This document shows positions 9,540-18,580 of a stretch of DNA of 64,000 bases, piece after piece. The DNA is taken from assembly GCA_002428325.1 (NCBI GenBank), contig DIVR01000010.1, positions 1 to 64,000 of the forward strand, given 5' to 3'. Source of the DNA: a bacterium UBP4_UBA6127. Its GTDB lineage: Bacteria; UBP4; UBA4092. The number at the start of each line of letters is the position of its first letter. The first letter of the stretch is position 1. The notes below the pieces were generated by a model. It had not been told where the DNA came from and did not search any database. It worked only from the letters and a program-made list of their open reading frames with translations. Position numbers and translations under genes: made by a program.

Positions 9540-10568
9540 ATGAATTTAAGATATAAATTTATCATGAAATATCATGTCAAACCGTTAAAGCCCTTTTATA
9601 TCTTAATTGGAATTATGTTGATTGGGGTGATGGGATTCCATTGGATTGAAGGATGGACCTATTTAGACAGTCTATTTATGGTTGTGATCACCCTGAGTAC
9701 TGTTGGTTATGAAGAACCCCGGCAATTAAGTTTGGCGGGAGAAGCTTTTACTATATTGTTGATCATCAGCGGGGTAGGCACCGTCGGGTATTCTATTGGT
9801 AGATTGGCCGAATTTATGCTGGAAGGGCAATTATTAGGGCTTACAAGGAGAAGGCGAATGGAAAGAAATATTCGAAATCTTAAGGGACATTATATCCTTT
9901 GCGGATATGGAAGGTTGGGGAAATATGTATCAGAAGAATTAAAGGAACAAAAAGTCCCTTTTCTGGTGATTGAAAATAAGGAAACTCCACTGAAAGAATT
10001 AAGCGGGTCTGATATGCTTTTCATCGAAGGGGATGCTTCTGATGATGATATTCTCGAAGAAGCTGGGGTCAAGCAGGCTAAAGGATTGGTTGCCGCTGTG
10101 GGTGATGATGCTCTGAATGTGTTTATTGCATTATCTGCTCGAAATGCTAATCCTGATATCTATATTGTAGCTCGAGCTAATGAACCTGAAACTGAGCCAA
10201 AACTTAAAAAAGCTGGCGCTAACCGAGTCGTGTCTCCCAATGTGATTGCTGGCCGGCGGATGGCTGGTTTGGTTGTTCAACCGGCAGCGATTGATTTTCT
10301 AGATACAGTTATCCAACATGGAAAAATGGAACTGAGAATTGAGGAATGTGAAATTAAATCCGGTTCTTATCTGGAAGGAAAAACTCTTCAGGATTCTCAA
10401 ATTCGTCAACGGTCGGGAGCAATGGTTGTTGCCATCCGGCATCCAGATGGTAAATTCGAATTAAATCCCTCCACCGATGTTCAAATTCATTCTACCGATA
10501 TCTTGATTATTATGGGGACACCTGCCCAGTGTAGCAAAATGAATCAACTCGCATCCTCGCCTGAATAA
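9540..10568 (+). CDS. Two-helix potassium channel with RCK (TrkA-N/TrkA-C) domains
   Basis: Predicted inner-membrane K+ channel of the MthK/Kch type, 342 aa. Two membrane helices (about 19-36 and 68-90) flank a pore loop with filter sequence TVGYE (54-58). A Rossmann-type RCK domain follows, with the nucleotide-binding GYGRLGKYV near residue 122 and acidic Glu at the end of strand 2 (VIENKE). A TrkA-C domain covers about residues 255-335. Canonical filters read TVGYG; here the last glycine is glutamate. The first ATG is used, but no ribosome site is visible and the ATG at 9564 is equally possible. No Trk/Ktr membrane partner gene lies beside it, which fits a self-contained channel. Confidence 0.85.
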   Translation: MNLRYKFIMKYHVKPLKPFYILIGIMLIGVMGFHWIEGWTYLDSLFMVVITLSTVGYEEPRQLSLAGEAFTILLIISGVGTVGYSIGRLAEFMLEGQLLGLTRRRRMERNIRNLKGHYILCGYGRLGKYVSEELKEQKVPFLVIENKETPLKELSGSDMLFIEGDASDDDILEEAGVKQAKGLVAAVGDDALNVFIALSARNANPDIYIVARANEPETEPKLKKAGANRVVSPNVIAGRRMAGLVVQPAAIDFLDTVIQHGKMELRIEECEIKSGSYLEGKTLQDSQIRQRSGAMVVAIRHPDGKFELNPSTDVQIHSTDILIIMGTPAQCSKMNQLASSPE

Positions 10569-10735
10569 TCTTTGGGTTATTTGGATTAAAGGTTTTTTTT
10601 GTGGAAAATCACATAAAGCAAATCAATCTACATTAATGTGAAATTCTGATTTTCCAGGATTTTGAGCCGAGTAGACGGTTTTTGTAGAGTCGTCATATCA
10701 GGAAGACAGGCTGTTATTATAAAGGGTGTTAATGA

Positions 10736-10768
10736 AAAAGGGACCATTCCCATGGAATAATCCCTTTT
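10736..10768. terminator. Terminator between channel and symporter genes
   Basis: The stem AAAAGGGA / TCCCTTTT encloses a second pairing ATTCC/GGAAT. On the minus strand it lies just downstream of the symporter stop. The plus side is T-rich, so it may stop both convergent units. The remaining bases between 10569 and 10735 show no gene. Confidence 0.7.
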
Positions 10769-10785
10769 ATTTTTATTAGAAAAAG

Positions 10786-12681
10786 CTAATCCCATTTTTG
10801 GGAGGAAAGCCGTTTCCAAAGCAATACACCACATCCCATTGTTATTGCCAATAGAATTGAACCTGTCAGATAACGAGTAAATACCAGGTATCCCATTCCT
10901 ATAAGAGCTGAATAAATGGATGTTATCCCAAGGAGGTAGTTAACCCAGGTATGTCCCATGGGGTCTGGTTTGGGAACATCAGGACACTGGATGGCGATAT
11001 GATGCCAACCTGGACCGGGTGGGCGGACCCTTTTATAGAACTCTATGAGTTGTTTCTCTTCAACAGGTTTAGTCAATAATGTAATGGTTACCCATACAAT
11101 TGTGCATATAGGTACTAAAACCAGCAGGTTGAATGGAAAGGTTAAATTAGCATACCCCATCACACTTTTATTTACCCAGTCTGGAAGGTTTTCTTGGACT
11201 GAAGGAGTAAAGATATGCTGTTGAAATAACTGGCTGGTCATGAGCTTTTGTATGCCGGCTAAAATGAAGGAAGTGGAAATGGCGGCTAATTCAGACCAGG
11301 CATTGACTCGCCACCAGAGCCAGCGAAGGAGATATACTAAACCAATACCTGAGAAGATGGCTGTTAATAATTGCCAGGCGCCTACAATGGATTCCAACAT
11401 GTATGTAAAAATGGCAGCACAGATAGCGATGATTATAGTGGCCACCACAGAAGCTTTTACATAATGTTTTTCACTGGCTTGTTTTTTGAAGAAACGTTTA
11501 TAAAAATCATTGGTCAGGTAAGAGGCTCCCCAATTCATTTGGGTATCAATAGTGGACATATAAGCGGCCAGAAAAGAAGCAAGCATAAATCCCAACATTC
11601 CATTTGGGAGATATTTTACCATCACTTTGATATACCCCTTTTCCGGATCAGGCAGAGTTCCATCTGCGCCGGGAATATAGGGGAATAGTACAGCAGCGCA
11701 AAGTCCAACTATAATCCAGGGCCAGGGACGAAGGCAGAAATGGGCAATGTTATACCAGAGATATCCTAAAAAGGCATGCTTCTCATTTTTTGCAGAGATT
11801 AATCTCTGGGCAGCATACCCACCTCCATCGGTATTTCCACAAGTCCACCACTGAAGGCCAATATATATCATGAAGGCGCCAAAAGCTCCACTGAAAGCAG
11901 ATGATATTCCATTCCAACTTAATGGCGGAAAGATTGAGGTGATTTCTGCGGCTTTTTGGGCTGGATATATCGTTTTGATATGATCCATGACAAAATGAAT
12001 TCCACCAATATCGTAAATCGCGACTACGGCCAGATAGATGGCTCCTGCCATGGCCAGAATAAATTGGACAAAATCAGTCAGCATAACCCCGGTAAGACCT
12101 GCTAACGAAGTATATGTTAAAGTCAGAACAAAACAGAAAAAGATGGAAGCCATTTTAGTATTTATGATCCAAGTGGTATCCCCAATCATTACCGGGTGGT
12201 AAGGCTGAAGATTTAATACCACTACGATAATTTTTGCCATGGCAAGATTAACCCACCCCATAACCAGACAATTATAAGGAATTGCAAAATAGAGAGCCCT
12301 AAATCCTCTTAAGATTGCCGCGGGTTTACCGCTGTATCTGATTTCTACCAGTTCAGTATCCGTCAGAATATTGGCTCGATGCCAAAGCCTGGACATGAAA
12401 AATAAGGCAATCATTCCTGCTAAAGCGCCATTCCACCAGTACCAGTTTCCCCAAATCCCCTGTTTGACTACCAATCCACTGATAGCCAGAGGAGTATCCG
12501 CCGCAAAGGTTGTGGCGACAATGGAAGTGCCTAATATCCACCAGGGAGTATCTTTACCTGATGCAAAATACTCATTCATACTGGATAAAGATTTTTTAGA
12601 ATGCCAAATACCCAGGCCAAAAGCAAAAATGATATATCCCCAAATAATAGCCCAGTCGTACCATACTAAATGTCCTGTCAT
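10786..12681 (-). CDS. Sodium/solute symporter (SSS family)
   Basis: A 631-residue inner-membrane transporter with about 13-14 hydrophobic helices and the sodium:solute symporter layout: an early GLGIWHSKKSLSSMNEYFASGKDTPWW-type segment after helix 1 (residues about 22-48), then repeated glycine-rich helices. The SSS family couples Na+ entry to uptake of sugars, amino acids, vitamins or anions. The substrate cannot be told here. The last 150 residues hold a cytoplasmic stretch (RVRPPGPGWHHIA) followed by two more helices, a layout seen in the longer members. It stands alone between terminators and is divergent from the P-loop kinase gene; 12682-12928 between them is AT-rich and probably holds both promoters. 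Confidence 0.88.
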   Translation of the reverse strand: MTGHLVWYDWAIIWGYIIFAFGLGIWHSKKSLSSMNEYFASGKDTPWWILGTSIVATTFAADTPLAISGLVVKQGIWGNWYWWNGALAGMIALFFMSRLWHRANILTDTELVEIRYSGKPAAILRGFRALYFAIPYNCLVMGWVNLAMAKIIVVVLNLQPYHPVMIGDTTWIINTKMASIFFCFVLTLTYTSLAGLTGVMLTDFVQFILAMAGAIYLAVVAIYDIGGIHFVMDHIKTIYPAQKAAEITSIFPPLSWNGISSAFSGAFGAFMIYIGLQWWTCGNTDGGGYAAQRLISAKNEKHAFLGYLWYNIAHFCLRPWPWIIVGLCAAVLFPYIPGADGTLPDPEKGYIKVMVKYLPNGMLGFMLASFLAAYMSTIDTQMNWGASYLTNDFYKRFFKKQASEKHYVKASVVATIIIAICAAIFTYMLESIVGAWQLLTAIFSGIGLVYLLRWLWWRVNAWSELAAISTSFILAGIQKLMTSQLFQQHIFTPSVQENLPDWVNKSVMGYANLTFPFNLLVLVPICTIVWVTITLLTKPVEEKQLIEFYKRVRPPGPGWHHIAIQCPDVPKPDPMGHTWVNYLLGITSIYSALIGMGYLVFTRYLTGSILLAITMGCGVLLWKRLSSQKWD

Positions 12682-12928
12682 TGTTACTCTCCTTTCCGAA
12701 TAGTCTTATAGTTTACTTAAAGGATTGTGATTCGACAAGGTAATCCTGTATTTTTTGTATGAATTAAATCTGATTTATATGGTTTCCATCGGATATGTTG
12801 TTTTATTATTAAATGCACTAGGATAAATAAGCTAGACATATGGGTGTAAAATTATTTATAAATCTATCGGAATTTGCTAAATAAGCGTAAAATGTTCCAA
12901 AAACCACACGTAAAAAGGAGTCAATGAA

Positions 12929-13648
12929 ATGAGCAATATAATTCCCTGCATCATACTGATCGGCCGACCGGCTGCCGGTAAAAGTGAAGTGATTGATTAT
13001 CTGAAGAAAACACCTGTAACAGAACGATTGGAACGGTTTCATATTGGCGAGTTTACCGAAATTGATGATTTTCCCTATTTATGGAATTGGTTTGAAGAAG
13101 ATGATATCTTGGAGAAATTCGGGAAAGAACGAGTATTTAGCCGACCGGATTATTACTTCAAGGATGAGATTCTCTGGGATGTTTGTCTGGAAAAAATCAA
13201 TATGGCTTTTAAAAAACTGGAAAGAGATGATGCGTCTTTTCTTAAAGATAAAACTGCTATTATTGAATTTGCCAGAGGCGGAGAAGATGCGTTTGCCCAT
13301 GCTTTTTCTATGTTATCCGAGGAAATCTTAAAGCAGGCGGGAATTTGCTATATTAAGGTTTCTTATGAAGAATCCAGTCGGAAGAATCAACGCCGTAAAC
13401 GAAAAGGTTTGGAAGATTCAGTCCTGTTCCATTCATTACCCCAGGATAAAATGGATTATTATTATAAGGTAAACGACTGGGACAAGATTGCTTCCGGACT
13501 TGAAGGGCAAATCAATGTTAAGGGGATAGATGTTCCTTATACCGTGTTGCCCAATGAACCTGAGGTGACTGATGCGCCTGAGAAACTGGGTCCGGCTCTG
13601 GAGGCGACTTTTAACCGGCTCTGGAAGGGTATCCAGTCTCGAAAATAG
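12929..13648 (+). CDS. P-loop NTPase / kinase-like protein of unknown substrate
   Basis: A 239-residue cytoplasmic protein that opens with a Walker A motif, GRPAAGKSE (Gly12-Ser19), on the first strand (IIPCIILIG). The layout (P-loop near the N-terminus, later IIEFARGGEDAF and the basic SSRKNQRRKRKG lid-like stretch) suggests a small-molecule or nucleoside kinase fold rather than an ATPase motor. I do not recognise a named family. The ribosome site AAGGAG lies 8 bases upstream. It is the first of three plus-strand genes with gaps of about 30 bases, followed by a secreted nuclease and a membrane protein, so a role in salvaging nuclease products is possible but unproved. Confidence 0.6.
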   Translation: MSNIIPCIILIGRPAAGKSEVIDYLKKTPVTERLERFHIGEFTEIDDFPYLWNWFEEDDILEKFGKERVFSRPDYYFKDEILWDVCLEKINMAFKKLERDDASFLKDKTAIIEFARGGEDAFAHAFSMLSEEILKQAGICYIKVSYEESSRKNQRRKRKGLEDSVLFHSLPQDKMDYYYKVNDWDKIASGLEGQINVKGIDVPYTVLPNEPEVTDAPEKLGPALEATFNRLWKGIQSRK

Positions 13649-13678
13649 GCCGGTATCAGGCTTGTACTGGGGGATTAT

Positions 13679-15079
13679 ATGATTAAATACACTTCAACAA
13701 TAATTCTAATCTTAACTCTAACTGTTTTGAGTTGGGCCGTAGATTCCGTTCCTGATTCATCTTTAGTTCTGGGTGAATATACTGTCAGTCGGGTGGTGGA
13801 TGGCGACACTTTGGGGGTAGAAGGATTACCTAAAACGATTCGATTTCTGAATATTGATACTGAAGAAAGTGAAAAAGGAGCTGGAGCTGAAGAACGTTCA
13901 GCTGAGCTTGCTCGAAATTTCCAGACTTATATTCAGCAACAGACTCGGAATAATCCTTATCCTAAGGCGAATACTCCCCTAGGGTGGGAAGGGACTCTTT
14001 TTGCCAGAAAGATGTTTCCGGTTGGAAGCATAGTCCGGATTGAGTTTGATGATCCCGGGCGGAAATGGGATTTTTATGGCAGGGTCCTTGGGTATGTTTT
14101 TCTGAAAAAAGATAACCAATGGGTCAATTATAATGTTGAATGTGTTCGGGCTGGCTTAAGCCCTTATTCAGATAAATATGGTCCTTCCAAACGATTTGAA
14201 AAAGATTTTCTGCAAGCCGAAAGAGAAGCTCGAATTAATCATAGAGGAATCTGGGCTCCCGGTGCGATGTGTTATCCCGATTATGATGGAAGACTACGCT
14301 GGTGGTATATTCGAGGTGAAACTATTCGAGATTATGATTCCCGGTATCGTGGCAATCCATTGGCTGTCGATATTTTAAATGATATTGATTGGCAGCGAAT
14401 GGAATCCCTTATGGGAAAAGAAATAACGGTGTTCGGTTCCTTCCGATTTGATACCCTTCAAGGGGCAAAAGGGCCAATCCCTGCAATCCTGATTGATCAT
14501 AATGATGGAAGTCCCATAGCTTTCCTGTTTTCCAATGACAGCCTTTTTCAGGAAATCAAAGAAAAATTGGAGCCTTTGAGTGGTCAGTTGGTTTATTTTC
14601 AGGGGACTCTTGAACCAGGGGCTTCTTTTGGTTCTCAGCAAATGTATTATACCCTGAGTTTTAAATCTTCCAGCCAATTTGCCTATGATACTACCGTAAT
14701 GGAAACCCTGGGTACTCGTATGAATGAATTACGGCCTGTTATCAGGAAGGAACCTGAGGCGGTTAAAAAAACACCCCTGAAGGTTGAAGGGGCCATTTCC
14801 TGGGAAGATGCCTCCCAATATATGGGGAAGGAAATAACCATCAGTGGTGAAATTATCCAGACCCGGGATATTGGAAATCTGACCTTTTTAAATTTTTCTA
14901 AAGATTTTAATGCTTCCTTAACCTTAGTTATTTTTAAAGCTAACTACGAGAAATTTCCAGATGCTCCGGAAAAGATATTCAAAGGCCATACCATCAAAGC
15001 CAAGGGGAAAATCAGTGAATTTAAGGGTAAGACCCAGATGGTTATTGATGATCCTGAACAGATAGAAATTCTTGATTAA
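13679..15079 (+). CDS. Secreted SNase-like nuclease with two C-terminal OB-type domains
   Basis: A 466-residue exported protein. Signal peptide about residues 1-20. A thermonuclease (SNc) domain spans about 32-200: VVDGDTLGV, the arginine and acidic pair in RFLNIDTEE, and the later GRVLGYVFLK, which together match the Ca2+-dependent catalytic core. The region between GDTL and the second arginine carries an insert of about 45 residues rich in Gln/Asn/Pro. Residues about 235-340 and 370-465 form two related beta-domains (MGKEITVFGSFRFDT; MGKEITISGEIIQT) that look like OB folds. The last one recurs inside the next gene's product. It would cut nucleic acid outside the cytoplasm. Confidence 0.82.
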   Translation: MIKYTSTIILILTLTVLSWAVDSVPDSSLVLGEYTVSRVVDGDTLGVEGLPKTIRFLNIDTEESEKGAGAEERSAELARNFQTYIQQQTRNNPYPKANTPLGWEGTLFARKMFPVGSIVRIEFDDPGRKWDFYGRVLGYVFLKKDNQWVNYNVECVRAGLSPYSDKYGPSKRFEKDFLQAEREARINHRGIWAPGAMCYPDYDGRLRWWYIRGETIRDYDSRYRGNPLAVDILNDIDWQRMESLMGKEITVFGSFRFDTLQGAKGPIPAILIDHNDGSPIAFLFSNDSLFQEIKEKLEPLSGQLVYFQGTLEPGASFGSQQMYYTLSFKSSSQFAYDTTVMETLGTRMNELRPVIRKEPEAVKKTPLKVEGAISWEDASQYMGKEITISGEIIQTRDIGNLTFLNFSKDFNASLTLVIFKANYEKFPDAPEKIFKGHTIKAKGKISEFKGKTQMVIDDPEQIEILD

Positions 15080-15107
15080 AATAATTTTTTTTAGGAAAGG
15101 AAAACAG

Positions 15108-16547
15108 ATGTTTGCCAAACGCGAAGAAGGAAGCACTGGGCAGTTATTAAACCTGTGTTTCTGGTATTACTTCTTTTATGTCCTGACAGGTATTTTTGTG
15201 AAATTCTTTGTCCCCAAAGTTGGAGATATGGAATGGTTGGTCTGGAGTACATTAGGCAGCAATGTTTTATGTCTGACTGTAGTGGCTATTGGGGGATGGT
15301 ATCGGCTCAAGTCCACTAATTATACGACTTTCTTGGGTATGAAAATCCCTAGGGAGTTCTTCTATATTGTTCCCTCCGGAATTTGTACGGCAGTGGTTAT
15401 TCCTACTACGACTTTGATGTACAGTCTTCCCATTACAGTCATGGTGGCCATGGTCATCATGCGAGGTTTTGTCATCATATTCGGCCGAATTGTTGATTTT
15501 ATCCAAATCAAGCAGGGAATCCTCAAAAAAAAGGTCTATTGGCAGGAAGATGTGGGGGTTGTCATTGCTATGTTGGCTGTCAGCGCCCAGATTTTCTTTG
15601 AACGTAAAGGTGGTGGATTGGATTTCCTTAAATATGGCCCTGCCATGGTTATTCTAGTCAGTTATCTGGTTGCCTATTTTATCCGGATATATATCATGAA
15701 TTATTATAAAAATACCCGGCCCAAGGATGCTATCTACGATAATAAAGGTTTCTTTGGTATTGAACAGATTTCTTCAACCATAACAATGGTATTGGTTGCC
15801 TGGATTCTCTTTAATTTTGTGAATCCTATCCAACCTGCTGCTGATGCTTTGGATTGGAAGAGTGCCTCCTCCCATATTGGCCAGACGATATCAGTTAAGG
15901 GGGAGGTTGTTAGAACCGAAGAAATTGGTGGAGTGACATATCTTTATTTTGATAAGGCTTCCACCGGGAATTTTTCTGTAACTATAAAAAATGAAAATTA
16001 TAAATCCTTTACCCAGGAACCTGGTAAATTATTCAAAGGCCGAGTTATTAAAGTAACCGGGACAATCTCTGGTGATTCGACTGTGAGCCAGATGGAAATA
16101 ACCGGTAATAAAGATTATAAAATACTGGATCTAAAACAGTTGATCGGATTTAAAAAAGCTTTTACTGAAAAGCATTCCAATTGGCCATGGCAGATGTTTT
16201 TTGGCTCCTTCTTTGGGGCAGTGGCCCCTTTTGCAGTGTTTATTTTTATGTTCAAAGGCCGGACTGCAACTTTTGCCAATTTGGCAAATCGATTAACCTC
16301 ATTAATCGCCGGTACTACCGCAACTCTTATCATCTGGTTCACCTGTAGCGGTAAAATTGCCGGATTGACCCATTGGATATCGCAAATCAGTGGATTGGAT
16401 TATGAATTACTCATCACAAAGATTGCTAAATTTCCCAAGCTTGCTGATTGGGTTTCATTAGGATTGATCTTTGTTGCAGTATATTTCCTCTCCCTGGCAG
16501 AAAAACGTAGAGTAAGAGAATTAAAACAGCAACATGAATTGAAATAA
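15108..16547 (+). CDS. Polytopic membrane protein with an internal OB-type domain
   Basis: A 479-residue protein. The ATG at 15108 has the ribosome site AGGAAAGG and avoids overlapping the nuclease gene. About seven membrane helices come first (roughly residues 10-240). An extramembrane beta-domain of about 85 residues follows (250-340: SASSHIGQTISVKGEVVRT ... KDYKILD), then three or four more helices. The helical part resembles DMT/EamA-type transporters only loosely, so I do not assign a transport class. The beta-domain matches the C-terminal domain of the neighbouring secreted nuclease in length and pattern (I/G-x-x-I-x-V-x-G-E-v, FKG.xIKaxG.I). Shared domain and operon position point to joint work at the membrane. 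Confidence 0.6.
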   Translation: MFAKREEGSTGQLLNLCFWYYFFYVLTGIFVKFFVPKVGDMEWLVWSTLGSNVLCLTVVAIGGWYRLKSTNYTTFLGMKIPREFFYIVPSGICTAVVIPTTTLMYSLPITVMVAMVIMRGFVIIFGRIVDFIQIKQGILKKKVYWQEDVGVVIAMLAVSAQIFFERKGGGLDFLKYGPAMVILVSYLVAYFIRIYIMNYYKNTRPKDAIYDNKGFFGIEQISSTITMVLVAWILFNFVNPIQPAADALDWKSASSHIGQTISVKGEVVRTEEIGGVTYLYFDKASTGNFSVTIKNENYKSFTQEPGKLFKGRVIKVTGTISGDSTVSQMEITGNKDYKILDLKQLIGFKKAFTEKHSNWPWQMFFGSFFGAVAPFAVFIFMFKGRTATFANLANRLTSLIAGTTATLIIWFTCSGKIAGLTHWISQISGLDYELLITKIAKFPKLADWVSLGLIFVAVYFLSLAEKRRVRELKQQHELK

Positions 16548-16560
16548 CATAAAAAATATA

Positions 16561-16604
16561 AGCCTCCGACTTGAATAATCTATCGAGTCGGAGGCTTTAC
16601 TTTT
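16561..16604. terminator. Bidirectional intrinsic terminator
   Basis: A perfect 11-bp stem, AGCCTCCGACT with AGTCGGAGGCT, and a 14-base loop, followed on the plus strand by TTACTTTT and on the minus strand by a T-rich stretch. It ends the kinase-nuclease-membrane operon and the convergent SGNH gene. Confidence 0.88.
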
Positions 16605-16658
16605 AGAAGTATTGATAAGGTTTTCAGAAATCAGATTTGATGATTTCTCGAATAATCG

Positions 16659-17411
16659 TTATTGAAAGATTTCTTTTTTATAGAGATCCGTCATAATCTT
16701 ATAACCTGCCTGATTTATATGGATATCATCAGTAGCCAGCTCAGCTTTGAGTTCACCTTTTTCATCCCTAAAATGAGGAGCTATGTCAATATATTGGGCC
16801 CCATAAATCTGAGCAATCTTTTTTAAGTTTAGATTAAACCTCTCCGTATCATCATTAACATAGGCAAGTTTTCCCTTGCATGGAAGATTACTGATGAGGT
16901 AAAGCTGTGTATCTGGAAGTCTCCTCCTGATTGTCCATACTAAATAAGCGTACTGATCTATTTTTTTCTCCATGGAGACTGACTTAACCCAAATAAGATC
17001 ATTTATTCCAACCAAGAGTATAAGTTTACTGGGGTTCAGATTAATAATTGTCGATGAAAGGCGGTCATACACACCATAAGCAGCTAAACCTCCGATGGTA
17101 TCTCCGCCAATACCTCTGTTGACAACAACAATCCCTGGATAATGGATAGCAAGTGGATATCGTTCGGTTATAGAACCCCCTACAAAAACATTTCCCTTTT
17201 GAAGTTTTGAAATATCTTCTGATGCGAAAAGTTCCATTCTTTTTTTAGCATAATCGCTTATCTCTCTTTTACCTTCAGCGCCCATTTCCATTGGAACAAA
17301 ATTAGCGGGTGGTGGAGGGAGAACCTTGGTACTCTTTTGAAGGGTAATGCAGCCACTCAATATTAGAGAGAGTGATATAAACAATGCTGTTTTTAGTAAA
17401 TTTAATTGCAT
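16659..17411 (-). CDS. SGNH/GDSL-type hydrolase lipoprotein, copy A (block I GGSI)
   Basis: A 250-residue lipoprotein esterase-like protein. Lipobox LILSGC ends the signal peptide near residue 21. Family blocks are visible: I FVGGSITERY, II NRGIGGDT, III GINDLIW, V DDIHINQAGY (Asp-x-x-His). Block I normally reads GDSI; here Asp is replaced by Gly through a single-base difference (GGT for GAT), while the nucleophile Ser is kept. The proline-rich VLPPPPANFVP after the lipobox is shared with copies B and C. The SGNH fold removes acyl groups from sugars or lipids. It lies 150 bases downstream of the barrel gene and may be a separate unit. Confidence 0.85.
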   Translation of the reverse strand: MQLNLLKTALFISLSLILSGCITLQKSTKVLPPPPANFVPMEMGAEGKREISDYAKKRMELFASEDISKLQKGNVFVGGSITERYPLAIHYPGIVVVNRGIGGDTIGGLAAYGVYDRLSSTIINLNPSKLILLVGINDLIWVKSVSMEKKIDQYAYLVWTIRRRLPDTQLYLISNLPCKGKLAYVNDDTERFNLNLKKIAQIYGAQYIDIAPHFRDEKGELKAELATDDIHINQAGYKIMTDLYKKEIFQ

Positions 17412-17560
17412 GTCTGTAAAATCCTCCTACAAATCAAATAAAAACTATCTTAGAAAATCCTAACACTTAACAGGTTTCTGAAATCAGTAGATTATAAATA
17501 CCACCTTAATTGAAATATCCTGATGGCGGTAATGATGAAAAAGAGAAAAGAGGGTTAGGT

Positions 17561-18574
17561 TTATCTATAGGGGGTTTGGATGTCCATAATCCCTTTACAG
17601 AGAACCTTCCAGGCTACATCTGGATTATCACAACGGGCGTAAGAAATATGACGGCAACAGTCATATCCCCAAAAACTGATATTTCTGATGCCTTCCTCCT
17701 GGCAGATTCCCATAGCTTGAACCATTTCATTTTCTCTTCCCGCCGGTATTTTCATTGCCTGGAGCCAGATTTGAGGTTCCCAAGAATGGTTTTGACAGAT
17801 GTCAAAAACTTTTCTGGAGTATTCTCTGACATAGGAGGCCATATCTTTCTTGTCCCAAATCCAATAGGGATCGGTCCCAAAGATGGAAAGATGTTCCAAT
17901 TCACCCAATCTTTCCCAGGAAATACCACCGGGCTTATCCTCGGCATTGGGCATCAGGATAATCTGGTTTTTTTTCCCCAGGTGTGTGGTCAAGGTATTCA
18001 GTTTGGATAATAGTTCCAGTAATACAGTGATTTGCCAAGTACCCACATCCTCATTGATATTTTTGGGGAGTTTATATCCCATCAAGTTTCTGAAACTTTT
18101 CTGGCAGGTTCTGCAATGGCAGGCCCAGGTTCCCTTGGTTTCTCCTGCCCAGCCGGGGATATATAGATGAGGTTCATCCCAGAGGATATAATCTGCCTGG
18201 GTGGAAGAGGCAAAATGCAGCCACTCAGATAAATATTCCCTGAAACTCCTGGAATTGGGGCAGGCATAGGGCACGGTTGAACCATCTTCCAATATCTGGC
18301 ATTCAGAAGGATATTTGGCTACAAACCAGGAATAGGCCTCTCCTCCAAACACTTTCCCAATACCCCAGGGATCAATGGATATTTCAAAATTCATCTCTTT
18401 TCCCAGGGTAACTATCTCCGCAACTGTTTGTTTGTAGAACTGTAAATCATTCTCACTGAGGGGAATGGTCAGGGTGTTAAATCCGACTTCCTTTAATTCA
18501 ACCAAATCTGTTTTTACATGCCGCAAGTGGTAATTCCCAAAATAACTGCAGCCTATTTTTAAAGGAGAGGCCAT
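17561..18574 (-). CDS. Unrecognised TIM-barrel, glycosidase-like protein
   Basis: A 337-residue protein without a signal peptide. The pattern of strands followed by amphipathic helices, an early GFNTLTIPLSEND, SIDPWGIG near 95, and YILWDEPHLYIPG near 150 resemble barrel glycosidases, with Asp-Glu in WDEP as a candidate acid pair. A Cys cluster CHCRTCQKSF near residue 180 is reminiscent of a 'C.C..C...F' segment seen in many uncharacterised GH-like barrels. I cannot name a family. The ATG has the ribosome site AAGGA. It starts 6 bases after SGNH copy B stops, so it is in the same operon and may act on glycans that the esterases deacylate. Confidence 0.5.
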   Translation of the reverse strand: MASPLKIGCSYFGNYHLRHVKTDLVELKEVGFNTLTIPLSENDLQFYKQTVAEIVTLGKEMNFEISIDPWGIGKVFGGEAYSWFVAKYPSECQILEDGSTVPYACPNSRSFREYLSEWLHFASSTQADYILWDEPHLYIPGWAGETKGTWACHCRTCQKSFRNLMGYKLPKNINEDVGTWQITVLLELLSKLNTLTTHLGKKNQIILMPNAEDKPGGISWERLGELEHLSIFGTDPYWIWDKKDMASYVREYSRKVFDICQNHSWEPQIWLQAMKIPAGRENEMVQAMGICQEEGIRNISFWGYDCCRHISYARCDNPDVAWKVLCKGIMDIQTPYR

Positions 18575-18580
18575 TTTTCC

